Below, piece after piece: positions 1-5,723 of a DNA stretch of 5,723 nucleotides. Made by a program: the position numbers and the translations under genes. The DNA comes from Thermomicrobiales bacterium. Its GTDB lineage: Bacteria; Chloroflexota; Chloroflexia; Thermomicrobiales; UBA6265. How positions within the stretch are numbered: the stretch's first letter is position 1; each line of letters begins with the position of its first letter. The notes under the pieces were generated by a model. The model had not been told where the DNA came from, searched no databases, and was given only the letters and a program-made list of their open reading frames with translations. The stretch spans positions 1-5,723 of the forward strand of contig JAUJMG010000282.1 in NCBI GenBank assembly GCA_030446955.1, in the 5' to 3' direction.

Positions 1-111
1 ATGCCGAATGCGGCGGCACTGAGGAGATCCTGACACTCTTGATGTGATCGGTCATTGACCGCGTTTGTCACGCTATATCACCTTGGGAGCGGTTCTGGCT
101 GACGGGAATCA

Positions 112-165
112 TCGTTCTGACGGAAGCCAAAGACCCGTACGGGTCATTGGCTTCCGTCAGAACGA
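112..165. repeat. 54-bp near-perfect palindrome downstream of doxX
   Basis: The two 27-nt arms are exact reverse complements apart from one A-A mismatch (131/146), centred on GTAC between 138 and 139. The outer 19 bases of each arm (112-130 and 147-165) pair perfectly. As RNA it would form a very stable hairpin with almost no loop. It begins about 73 nt beyond the stop codon of the minus-strand DoxX gene, so it could stop that transcript, but no T-tract follows on either strand. It could equally be a dispersed palindromic repeat or a small mobile-element relic. A partial echo of its arm (TTCTGGCTGACGGGAA) lies just to the left at about 93-108. Confidence 0.85.
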
Positions 166-237
166 CTCGCAGCTTTCTCATTCCTAACCGCATGGATGTC
201 GTTGACCGTGGGCCAGAGGGTGGCGTGGCGGGCCAGG

Positions 238-804
238 TCAGTCCGCTCCGGCCGCGGCGGGGTCCCCGCTCCTCGCGCCGGCTCCCGTGAGCGCGTCTCC
301 CCATCCCAGGCGCGCGCGGATGGCGGGGAGGACGTAGCGGTCGAGGCCGTAGTAGCCCGCCGCGCCGCCGGCGAAGACGATCGCGGCCTCGGCCAGGAGC
401 ATCTGCGGGTTCTGGCTGCTCACCCCGGCGAAGAGGTACGCCAGGTTCATGAGCACCCCCATCAGGGCGGCGAAGCGGGTGAAGAAGCCGACGACGAGGG
501 CGAGCCCCACGAGGATTTCGCCGTAGGCCACCAGGTACCCGAAGAGCGTCGCGTTCGGCAGCGCGACCTCGCGGATGAACGCGGCATACCACGGGAGGAC
601 CTCGGGGTTGTCACCGCCCGTCTTCTCCAGCGCGCCCCCGAGGAACCCGGTCACGGCCGCGCCCGCCTTCTCGCCGACCCAGGCGGGTGCCCGATCCCCA
701 AAGACCTTGCCCCAGCCGGCCACGAGCCACACCGACGCGAGCCACCAGCGCAGGGCCAGCCAGATGATCCCGGTGACTCTCCTGTCCGCAATGCGTGCTG
801 CCAT
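238..804 (-). CDS. DoxX-family membrane protein (DoxD/TQO small-subunit-like)
   Basis: This 188-residue protein reads as a DoxX/DoxD-type integral membrane protein. The first membrane helix (about residues 11-34) ends in the family-typical stretch WLVAGWGKVF. After a loop rich in Gly, Pro and charged residues (about 36-75) come three further hydrophobic segments at about 84-106, 110-128 and 134-153, with the conserved YGE (94-96) opening the second half and a YYGLD turn (151-155) near the end. Known relatives include the small subunit of archaeal thiosulfate:quinone oxidoreductase and mycobacterial DoxX, which works with superoxide dismutase and a sulfurtransferase in redox defence; the substrate here is unknown. 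The ATG at 804 is supported by a strong ribosome binding site. The gene follows the metal-dependent repressor in the same direction, with an operator-like site in between, so regulation by that repressor is likely. The C-terminal 20 residues are a polar Gly/Ala tail. Confidence 0.9.
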   Translation of the reverse strand: MAARIADRRVTGIIWLALRWWLASVWLVAGWGKVFGDRAPAWVGEKAGAAVTGFLGGALEKTGGDNPEVLPWYAAFIREVALPNATLFGYLVAYGEILVGLALVVGFFTRFAALMGVLMNLAYLFAGVSSQNPQMLLAEAAIVFAGGAAGYYGLDRYVLPAIRARLGWGDALTGAGARSGDPAAAGAD

Positions 805-811
805 TCCGAAT

Positions 812-820
812 CCTCCTCCT
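812..820 (-). promoter_or_regulatory. Strong ribosome binding site of doxX
   Basis: On the minus strand AGGAGGAGGA precedes the ATG at 804 with a spacing of about six to nine bases. This fixes the start codon and suggests efficient translation. Confidence 0.85.
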
Positions 821-891
821 GGGTTGATGCCCCCGCGCCCACGGACGCGTTACCGGGTTGCCGCGCGGCTCGTCTTCCGTTTCCGTTCTTC

Positions 892-907
892 GTGCCTCCC
901 GTGGCAC
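892..907 (-). other. Small hairpin in the doxX leader
   Basis: GTGCC and GGCAC form a 5-bp stem around a 6-nt loop, inside the roughly 158-nt stretch between the operator-like site and the doxX start. No known riboswitch (for example the manganese yybP-ykoY type) can be recognised from the sequence. The hairpin is short and may be fortuitous. Confidence 0.3.
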
Positions 908-962
908 TGCACCTCCTCTCCCACTCCTGGCCGCAACGTGAGCTAACCTCCGAAACACTTTT

Positions 963-979
963 GTTTTACTTTGGTTAGA
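963..979 (-). promoter_or_regulatory. Second DtxR/MntR-type operator, upstream of doxX
   Basis: The plus-strand sequence GTTTTACTTTGGTTAGA matches the operator in front of the repressor gene at 14 of 17 positions, in the same orientation relative to transcription. One half-site (TCTAACC on the minus strand) is intact; the other is degenerate, so binding may be weaker. The bases just upstream on the minus strand (GAAAAT) occupy the place that the -10 box has in the repressor promoter, but I see no convincing -35 box. Another CTAACC half-site lies 30 bp away, at 943-948. Confidence 0.65.
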
Positions 980-1041
980 TTTTCAAGCACCACTTGTCCC
1001 CTGGCTGCTCGCGCTGTCCTGGTCTCGCTTCGCTGTGTTTC

Positions 1042-1752
1042 TCAGGAAACCGCGATGCGCTCGGCGATGTCCCGGCTGATGACGTGCTGCTGGGCCGGCG
1101 TGCCACCGATCCGGATGTGCAGCGGTCCATCGAGCGGCTCCCGCCGCACCACCCGCACCTCCGCCTCCGGGACGAGGCCGATCTCGCCGAGGTATCGGAG
1201 CAGCCGGGGGTCGCGGTCGGGCACCCGCACCACCCGCATCTGCCCGCCTACGGGCACCTCGGCCAAGCTCTGGTGGGCTTGGTCGACCACGGAACCGTCG
1301 CGCCCAGGGATCGGATCGCCGTGGGGGTCGTGGGTGGGGTGGCCCAGCAGCGTGGCGATGCGCTCCTCGACGTCCTCCGACAACACGTGCTCCAGGACCT
1401 CGGCTTCGGCGTCCACCCGGTCCCAGGGCAGGCCGAGCGCTTCGACCAGGTAGAGCTCCAGCAGGCGGTGGTGCCGGATCACCTCGAGCGCGATCTTCTC
1501 CCCGGCCTCGGTCAACTCCACGCCTTGGTAGCGGTTGTGCTCGACCAGTCGCAGGGCCGCCAGATGCCGCAGCATCTTCGAGACCGCGGCCGACGAGCGC
1601 CCCAACCGCTCCGCGATCGCCATCGTGGGCACGGGGCGCTCGCGCTGCTGGAGCTTATAGACGACCTTGAGGTAATCCTGCACCGCCTGCGTCGTGCCGA
1701 TCAACCCCCCGGCGTGGGGCGGTCGCTGCCTGTCCTCCGCCTGTATCACCAT
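1042..1752 (-). CDS. DtxR/MntR-family metal-dependent transcriptional repressor
   Basis: The 236-residue protein has the three-part layout of the long DtxR family. A winged helix-turn-helix at about 21-82 contains IAERLGRSSAAVSKMLRHL. A dimerisation and metal-binding domain spans about 83-140. A FeoA/SH3-like domain spans about 160-235. Aligned by eye to DtxR and B. subtilis MntR, the metal-site positions are Asp26, His95, Glu99, Glu118, Glu121 and His122. Asp26 and Glu118 replace the Met10 and Cys102 typical of iron-sensing DtxR and match MntR, so manganese is the more likely co-repressor. Lys29 stands where B. subtilis MntR has Glu11. The ATG at 1752 lies about 26 nt below the predicted transcription start, with only a weak GGGA ribosome site; about 18 residues precede the usual family start, so a later TTG start (1704) is possible. 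The promoter-operator overlap implies autoregulation. Confidence 0.93.
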   Translation of the reverse strand: MVIQAEDRQRPPHAGGLIGTTQAVQDYLKVVYKLQQRERPVPTMAIAERLGRSSAAVSKMLRHLAALRLVEHNRYQGVELTEAGEKIALEVIRHHRLLELYLVEALGLPWDRVDAEAEVLEHVLSEDVEERIATLLGHPTHDPHGDPIPGRDGSVVDQAHQSLAEVPVGGQMRVVRVPDRDPRLLRYLGEIGLVPEAEVRVVRREPLDGPLHIRIGGTPAQQHVISRDIAERIAVS

Positions 1753-1768
1753 GAGTGTCCCGTTACTA

Positions 1769-1785
1769 GTTTAACCATGGTTAGA
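1769..1785 (-). promoter_or_regulatory. Operator of the DtxR/MntR-type repressor
   Basis: GTTTAACCATGGTTAGA contains a perfect 12-bp palindrome, TAACCATGGTTA (1772-1783), with one further matching pair outside it. It resembles the short AT-flanked palindromes bound by DtxR/MntR repressors. It directly adjoins the -10 box and would cover the predicted transcription start, the classical position for autorepression. A related copy lies upstream of doxX at 963-979. Confidence 0.8.
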
Positions 1786-1813
1786 ACTTACAGCGTCAGC
1801 GAAACCGTGTCAA
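1785..1813 (-). promoter_or_regulatory. Sigma70-type promoter of the repressor gene
   Basis: On the minus strand a perfect -35 box TTGACA (1808-1813) is followed after exactly 17 bp by TAAGTT (1785-1790) as -10 box. The -10 is only half consensus, but spacing and location fit. Transcription would start near 1778, inside the operator, giving a leader of about 26 nt. Confidence 0.7.
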
Positions 1814-2207
1814 GGTCCAGCCGTCGTTGCGTTTGCTTGGCCTCCTGCGTCCCCGGTTTACCCGCGCCCCACGAGGCCGAGTGGCCAACATCCTCCGTAG
1901 TCGCCTCGAAACCAGATAGGCTGTGCCCCCTGCATCTACTGCGTGGGGCGACGATCCAAGAGGTATCCTGTCCACATTGGCTGGTGCGTCCCCTGACCAC
2001 CCCAGCCTGAGCAATATCACTGGTTCGCGCGCCCCTCCGGTTGCATGGCTATGGCGTCGGCCTGGAGGGTGGTCAGGACCTGCGTCGGTCGCTCCGGGGA
2101 TACAGGGCGGTACGCCCTGGCGGTGCCCCCGCCCGCGTTCGGCTGAGTCCGAGCTCGACCGACCCGGCCGCCTTCGGGCGCCCCGCACCTCTTACTCCCG
2201 GCCCCGC
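1814..2207. other. 394-bp stretch without a supportable gene
   Basis: Open frames here encode only Arg/Pro/Ser-rich sequence with no recognisable domain, and no tRNA-like or other RNA gene is apparent. The stretch holds two hairpins. One, at 2103-2119, has a perfect 7-bp stem (CAGGGCG and CGCCCTG) around GTA. The other is the UUCG-capped stem described separately. The stretch could be decayed coding DNA. Confidence 0.6.
2166..2183 (-). terminator. UUCG-like GC hairpin downstream of the MBL remnant
   Basis: GGCCGCC and GGCGCCC form a stem with one C-C mismatch around a TTCG loop (plus-strand reading). It lies about 25 nt past the stop codon of the metallo-hydrolase remnant. No T-run follows on the minus strand, so it is a weak terminator candidate. 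It may be left over from when the gene was intact. Confidence 0.35.
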
Positions 2208-2624
2208 CTAGTCAATGCGCAGGCTCTCGGCCATCGTCCAGCAGTGGCTGAACGTGAAGACCTCGGCCCCACCCAGCCGGTCCCGCCATTCGGGAAGCGT
2301 CGCGTCGGCGCAGGCCTGGGCGACGGCGTCCAGGTACGTGTCGAACAGCAGCCACTGGTTCTCAAACCCGACCTCCTGGGCGATGGCCATGAAGTCCACG
2401 GTCTGGAGTGCCTGGGCCGCGTTCTCCTGGATGTCCAGGACGTACTCGCGCTGAATGTCGATGTCCTCACGGGTGCCAAGGCGCGTCAGGTGACCGCCGA
2501 CGAAGGTCTCGAAATCATAGCCCAGGATCTCGTCGTGCGCCGCGACGAAGCCGGGTACCTCCTCATTGGTTTGAGGGGATAAGAGATACGCCCGCTGGAA
2601 GTGTCGCGGGTTGGGGGAATCCAT
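2208..2624 (-). pseudogene. C-terminal remnant of an MBL-fold metallo-hydrolase
   Basis: The 138-codon frame looks like the C-terminal part of a metallo-beta-lactamase-fold hydrolase. I recognise the stretch from about residue 21 onward, with features such as VPGFVAAHDEIL, TFVGGHLTRLGTRED, a helical middle and the ending GGAEVFTFSHCWTMAESLRID split around the Cys. The catalytic half of such proteins, with the HxHxDH zinc motif, should precede this. Instead there are about 20 unrelated residues, a TAA stop 15 bp upstream of the ATG (2624), and no zinc motif in the other minus-strand frames up to 2882. The homologous part therefore begins at about 2565-2580, and the gene was probably cut by deletion or insertion. 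A short protein could still be made from the ATG, but no hydrolase activity is expected. The family assignment is from memory of relatives, not from a search. Confidence 0.6.
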
Positions 2625-2882
2625 TGGGACCCGTGCTTATCTATAGCCGGGGTGATGACCCTGCGGCGGGAGCCACGCCGGGCTGCGCTGCTGACCCGTC
2701 ACGCGAGTGTTGGGGGCGCCGGGTGGGGGCGGCGGTCCCGGGGGGTCAGTGCTCCTAGGTGCGCTGCCCGAAACTCCCGGGTGCTGGGGAAGGATTGGCC
2801 TTCCGGGGCAAGACACGGGGCCCATCCGGCCGCAGGTGCTAATATGACCATGCCCCGCTAACAACAGTCTCCACGTCAGAGG
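2625..2882. other. Intergenic stretch before the SIR2-like gene
   Basis: There is no supportable gene: the open frames are Pro/Gly/Arg-rich and lack any domain. Near the right end GCTAATATG (2838-2846) contains TAATAT, which matches four of six positions of a -10 box and could serve the SIR2-like gene, but no good -35 box lies at the right distance. A small perfect hairpin (GGAAGG, ATTGG loop, CCTTCC) spans 2788-2804. Confidence 0.45.
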
Positions 2883-4655
2883 ATGGTCCGGTTGCCGATG
2901 GCACAGCCAGAACTTTCCCTTGCCCTGGCGATATACGAGAACAAGGGCGCCCATGCCCTGCTGCTAGGGTCAGGGCTGTCATCGGCGGCCGGCATCCTGA
3001 CCGGCGGTGCGATCAGCCTGGACTTCATCCGCCGCGCATGCCTCTTGACCGGTGACGATCCCGGCGGCGACCCCGGCGCGTGGTTTGAAGCCCAGTTCGG
3101 CAAGCCTGCCAGCTACTCGAATGTGCTGGAGGCATTCGACCCGTCGCAGGGTGGACGGTCGGGGCTGCTCCGATCCTACTTCGAGGCAACCCAGGAGGAT
3201 CGGGAGGCGGGTAGGAAAGTGCCTACAGAGGCGCACCACGCAATCGCCGCGCTCATCGCCAAGGGCTATGTCCGGGTGGTAGTCACGACGAACTTTGATT
3301 CCTTGCTAGAACAGGCCCTCGACGCTGCTAGTGTTCCGCACCAGGTTATTGCCTCACCGGACGACGCGGCCGGGGCCAGGCCTTTCATGCTCGCTCACTG
3401 CACCGTGGTCAAGGTCAATGGCGACTACCGGGACACCCGAATTAAGAACACCGACGAGGAGCTGGGCGTTTATGACCCGCGTATGGAGCGCGTCATACTG
3501 AAGGTGCTTGACGACTTCGGGCTCGTCGTCTGCGGGTGGTCGGCCGACTCGGATGTGGCGCTGGTGAAGCTGGTTCGAGAGCACCAGTCTCGGCTATTCG
3601 CTACCTACTGGACGCATCGACGGTCGCCGATCGGGATCGCCGCAGAGCTAATCGAGGCCCGCCGGGCACAGCTCCTCAAGATCGACGACGCCAACTCGTT
3701 CTTCCGACAGATCGAGGAACACACCACGGCGTTAGAGCGAACGCTAGGTCAGCAGACCCTAGACGCAAGGGCGGTCTTCGAATCGGTCAAGCGCTACGTT
3801 GCCGAGGATCGCCACCGCGTCCAGCTAGAGGACCTCCTGATCCGCCTGACCCGGGAGCTCATCGGGGCGTTGCCAAACCACGACTATCCGGGGAATACGC
3901 ACGGCGTGACGCCCGGACAGGTAAAGGAGCGTCTAGCTATCTACGAGGCAGCTAGTGAGCGGGTCCGGGCGGCGATGGTTGCCGGCTGTTTTTGGGGCGG
4001 CGAGCAGCACCGACGTATCTGGGCTAACGTCGTAACACAACTCGCAACGCTGCCGGGCGAGGAGCATGGGTACACGACGCGACCGGATCGGCGCCTCTAC
4101 CCGGCGCTGCTGGCGATGTACTCCGGGGGTATCGCCGCCGTGGCGTCGCATCGTTACGATCACTTGGCCGCCGTGTTGGTGCAGCCCCGAGCTCGGGCCG
4201 TCATCGGTGGAAACGTCGCTACTGTACCCGCACTACTCGACGTCTACCCAGGAAATGTGCTCAATGAGCGCGAGAACTCCACGCTGAGCGAGATTTCTCC
4301 ATCATACGGCCCGTTCAACTACTACTTGCGTGACACGCTACTGCCGTCATTCTCGTCCCTGTTCATCCGAGAACACGAATACGACCTTTGGTTCGACCGG
4401 TTCGAGTACCTCGCGATGCTTGTCCACGGCCGGCTCTCCAAAGAATTGACCGGTCACCTCTGGGCGCCGCGGGGCAAACTGATGCTGAAGGGGTTGCGCG
4501 GCAAGTCGGACCGAGACCGACTCATCGGCGAGCTGCTGAACGAAGCTCGATCCGAAGGGTCGGCCTGGGGCGCCGTTCGAGCGGGGCTGTTTTCAGGGGT
4601 GGCGGAGTTCGAGCAGTTGGTCCAGAAAACCGAACCGTGGGCAAATAACATTTAG
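2883..4655 (+). CDS. SIR2-like domain protein, possible NAD-linked defence effector
   Basis: This 590-residue protein has an N-terminal SIR2-like fold (about 20-240) and a long C-terminal part I do not recognise. Visible motifs, in order: LLLGSGLSSAAGI (26-38), the glycine-rich NAD-binding loop; VVVTTNFDSLLEQAL (132-146), the T-N-F/Y-D motif whose Asn137 corresponds to the catalytic Asn of NAD-cleaving SIR2 enzymes; KVNGDYRDTRIKNT (177-190); and LVVCGWSADSD (214-224), closing the Rossmann core. SIR2 enzymes usually have His in the place of Asn179 (codon AAT, 3417-3419). Residues about 280-590 are mostly helical with several aromatic patches and hold no membrane segment, so the protein is probably cytosolic. 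Stand-alone SIR2 proteins with large C-terminal domains include anti-phage effectors that deplete NAD+; that role here is inference. The start may be ATG 2883 (AGAGG lies too close to it) or ATG 2898. Codon use is less G/C-ending than in the repressor gene (21 against 27 of the first 30 codons), which suits acquired DNA. Confidence 0.82.
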   Translation: MVRLPMAQPELSLALAIYENKGAHALLLGSGLSSAAGILTGGAISLDFIRRACLLTGDDPGGDPGAWFEAQFGKPASYSNVLEAFDPSQGGRSGLLRSYFEATQEDREAGRKVPTEAHHAIAALIAKGYVRVVVTTNFDSLLEQALDAASVPHQVIASPDDAAGARPFMLAHCTVVKVNGDYRDTRIKNTDEELGVYDPRMERVILKVLDDFGLVVCGWSADSDVALVKLVREHQSRLFATYWTHRRSPIGIAAELIEARRAQLLKIDDANSFFRQIEEHTTALERTLGQQTLDARAVFESVKRYVAEDRHRVQLEDLLIRLTRELIGALPNHDYPGNTHGVTPGQVKERLAIYEAASERVRAAMVAGCFWGGEQHRRIWANVVTQLATLPGEEHGYTTRPDRRLYPALLAMYSGGIAAVASHRYDHLAAVLVQPRARAVIGGNVATVPALLDVYPGNVLNERENSTLSEISPSYGPFNYYLRDTLLPSFSSLFIREHEYDLWFDRFEYLAMLVHGRLSKELTGHLWAPRGKLMLKGLRGKSDRDRLIGELLNEARSEGSAWGAVRAGLFSGVAEFEQLVQKTEPWANNI

Positions 4656-4676
4656 AACTTCGCCGTTGCGGGGGGA

Positions 4677-4697
4677 GATGGCAGGCGTGCTGTCATC
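4677..4697 (+). terminator. Possible terminator hairpin after the SIR2-like gene
   Basis: GATGGCAG and CTGTCATC form an 8-bp stem with one G-U pair and a 5-nt loop, starting 22 nt after the SIR2-like stop codon. No T-run follows, so it is only a weak candidate for ending transcription between the two convergent genes. Confidence 0.35.
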
Positions 4698-4803
4698 ACG
4701 CGGCTCGGCTTCCGGTTGTTCGGGACGATCCGCGACTCGGGTACGGTGCCCTGGCGCTAGGCCTGAACCTATTGAACGACATCCAGCACTAGGGCCAAGC
4801 CAA

Positions 4804-5723
4804 TCAGTCCGGAGGCGTCAGCGCGTTGACGGTTACAGCCTTGCGCCGCCCGTACTTCGCTTGCTCCCGGCACCGGGCCGAGCAGTACCGAGCGCCCGGC
4901 TGGTTGGACCGGACGGGAGCGCCGCAGGCTCGGCACGCTCGGCCGTCAGGGGGCGGTATCGCCTCGGCGAGTTCCGTCAGCGCTGCCCTCGCCGCCTGCC
5001 GGGGACGGGCTGACGCGGCAACCGCACGTTGGACGGTTCGCACGCTCACGCCGGCCCGTTCTGCCAACTTCGCCACCCCGCCCGCTTCGGTCACTAGCAA
5101 GCGCAGCCGCGGCAGCACCTCCGGCACCCAGGGATCGGCCGTCGGCTCCCGGAACACCAGCTGCACCTCGTCCCAGTCGTGTACCAGCCCCTGCTCGACC
5201 TCCTCCAGCCGGTTGGTTTCCTTGCCAATATGGACAAGGTTCCCCAGCCTGACTGGCCGGCGCCGGAGCAGGCCGACCGTGCGCTTCCCACACGGTGCCC
5301 CGTCCGGTCCGAGGCTCTTGGCCTCCGGATGCACCCGGTAGCGGGCGATAACGTCGCCGTACGACTGGACACGCGCGGTCCTGTCCCCACCAGCGCCGGT
5401 CCCGGTCGTGATCCGGAACGCCTCACCTGAGTAGACATCGGTCCACCGCAGCTTGGTCCACTGCCGGGCATCCTTCGTGTAGGGTGCGATCAGGTGGAAC
5501 CGCTGAGCGTCAACCCCTGCCGGATGGCCGAGCGGGGCAAGGTGCGGGCTAGCGAGGAAGTTGAAGGGCTTGACGGCATCCGCATAGGGACGTTGGTCCT
5601 GATCGAGTGGTCGCAGCACCTGCGGGCTGCTGGCCGTGATCTGTGACATCGCCGGCCGCGCCAGCCACGCCGGCCAGGCAAACGATCGCCCCAGCGCCTC
5701 CCTGACCAAGCCGGTCCAGATCT
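4804..5723 (-). CDS. Conserved unnamed protein with HTH and C-terminal zinc ribbon (5'-partial)
   Basis: The frame is open from its stop at 4804 to the window edge, so the N-terminus may lie outside; internal starts are a TTG (5709) and an ATG (5649), neither with a clear ribosome site. Counting from the TTG codon, residues about 38-190 form a region resembling hypothetical proteins I have seen in actinobacterial genomes. Its landmarks are AVKPFNFLASPHLAPLGHP, FHLIAPY, RVHPEAKSLGPDGAPCGKRT, VGLLRRRPV and HIGKETNRLEEVEQGLVHD. Residues about 208-231 (GVAKLAERAGVSVRTVQRAV) form a clear helix-turn-helix. Residues 259-280 carry CxxCG and YCSxxC (Cys259, 262, 276, 280), followed by a basic tail (REQAKYGRRK), like a structural zinc ribbon. 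This points to DNA or RNA binding, but I know no assigned function. It converges on the SIR2-like gene with 148 bp between, so the two are not one operon. Confidence 0.75.
   Translation of the reverse strand, partial: IWTGLVREALGRSFAWPAWLARPAMSQITASSPQVLRPLDQDQRPYADAVKPFNFLASPHLAPLGHPAGVDAQRFHLIAPYTKDARQWTKLRWTDVYSGEAFRITTGTGAGGDRTARVQSYGDVIARYRVHPEAKSLGPDGAPCGKRTVGLLRRRPVRLGNLVHIGKETNRLEEVEQGLVHDWDEVQLVFREPTADPWVPEVLPRLRLLVTEAGGVAKLAERAGVSVRTVQRAVAASARPRQAARAALTELAEAIPPPDGRACRACGAPVRSNQPGARYCSARCREQAKYGRRKAVTVNALTPPD

Noticed and set aside
3..47. Possible tail of an upstream plus-strand gene (AECGGTEEILTLLM, then stop)
   Set aside because: Fourteen codons are too few to support a coding call; the CGG is only faintly reminiscent of zinc-binding transposase tails.
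49..61. Inverted repeat CGGTCA-T-TGACCG
   Set aside because: It is short, not near a recognisable promoter, and has no partner regulator in view.
196..978. Long plus-strand frame opposite doxX, plus the minus-strand frame at 68-592
   Set aside because: Both are antisense or shifted-frame products of the doxX coding sequence. Their Arg/Pro/Glu-rich translations have no domain, whereas the frame at 238-804 encodes a clear membrane protein.
994..2010. 338-codon plus-strand frame across the repressor gene
   Set aside because: It mirrors the highly G/C-ending codons of the minus-strand repressor gene, has no recognisable domain and runs into the intergenic region.
1923..2582. Plus-strand 219-codon frame and minus-strand frame 1796-2188
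   Set aside because: No domain is visible, the composition is Arg/Pro-rich, and the plus-strand frame overlaps the better supported metallo-hydrolase remnant antisense.
2637..2954. Minus-strand 105-codon frame containing GHGHIS as a possible missing MBL half
   Set aside because: It lacks HxHxDH and the rest of the fold, is Pro/Gly-rich, and overlaps the start of the SIR2-like gene.
1..5723. CRISPR array, tRNA, rRNA or insertion-sequence transposase
   Set aside because: No spaced direct-repeat series, no tRNA T-arm in a plausible cloverleaf and no transposase domain were found on either strand.

Overview
The window is high-GC bacterial DNA. The protein families and G/C-ending codons would suit Chloroflexota (for example Thermomicrobia) or Actinomycetota. 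That is inference only, since no rRNA or other taxonomic marker is present.

Left part (1-1813), read on the minus strand. A DtxR/MntR-type metal-dependent repressor (1042-1752) sits upstream of a DoxX-family membrane protein (238-804). The repressor gene has a recognisable promoter (TTGACA, 17-bp spacer, TAAGTT). Its -10 box abuts a 17-bp operator containing the perfect palindrome TAACCATGGTTA. A second copy of the operator, identical at 14 of 17 positions, lies between the repressor gene and doxX. The repressor therefore probably controls itself and doxX, linking metal (probably manganese) status to a redox-associated membrane protein. A 54-bp near-perfect palindrome (112-165) follows doxX and may end its transcription or be an interspersed repeat.

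Middle part (1814-2882). This stretch looks eroded. It holds only a minus-strand remnant (2208-2624) resembling the C-terminal domain of MBL-fold metallo-hydrolases, without its catalytic N-terminal half. GC-rich hairpins lie on both sides. The remnant's broken 5' end (about 2565-2580) looks like a rearrangement boundary.

Right part (2883-5723). A 590-residue SIR2-like protein (+ strand) faces a convergent gene (- strand, N-terminus beyond the window). The latter encodes a protein with a conserved but unnamed domain, a helix-turn-helix and a C-terminal four-cysteine zinc ribbon. The SIR2-like protein has a Rossmann-type glycine-rich loop and the TNFD motif, but Asn where NAD-hydrolysing SIR2 enzymes have the catalytic His. 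It also has a long C-terminal half that I do not recognise. Less biased codon use and the broken neighbour suggest an accessory, possibly anti-phage locus; no known partner gene is visible, so a defence role is inferred.
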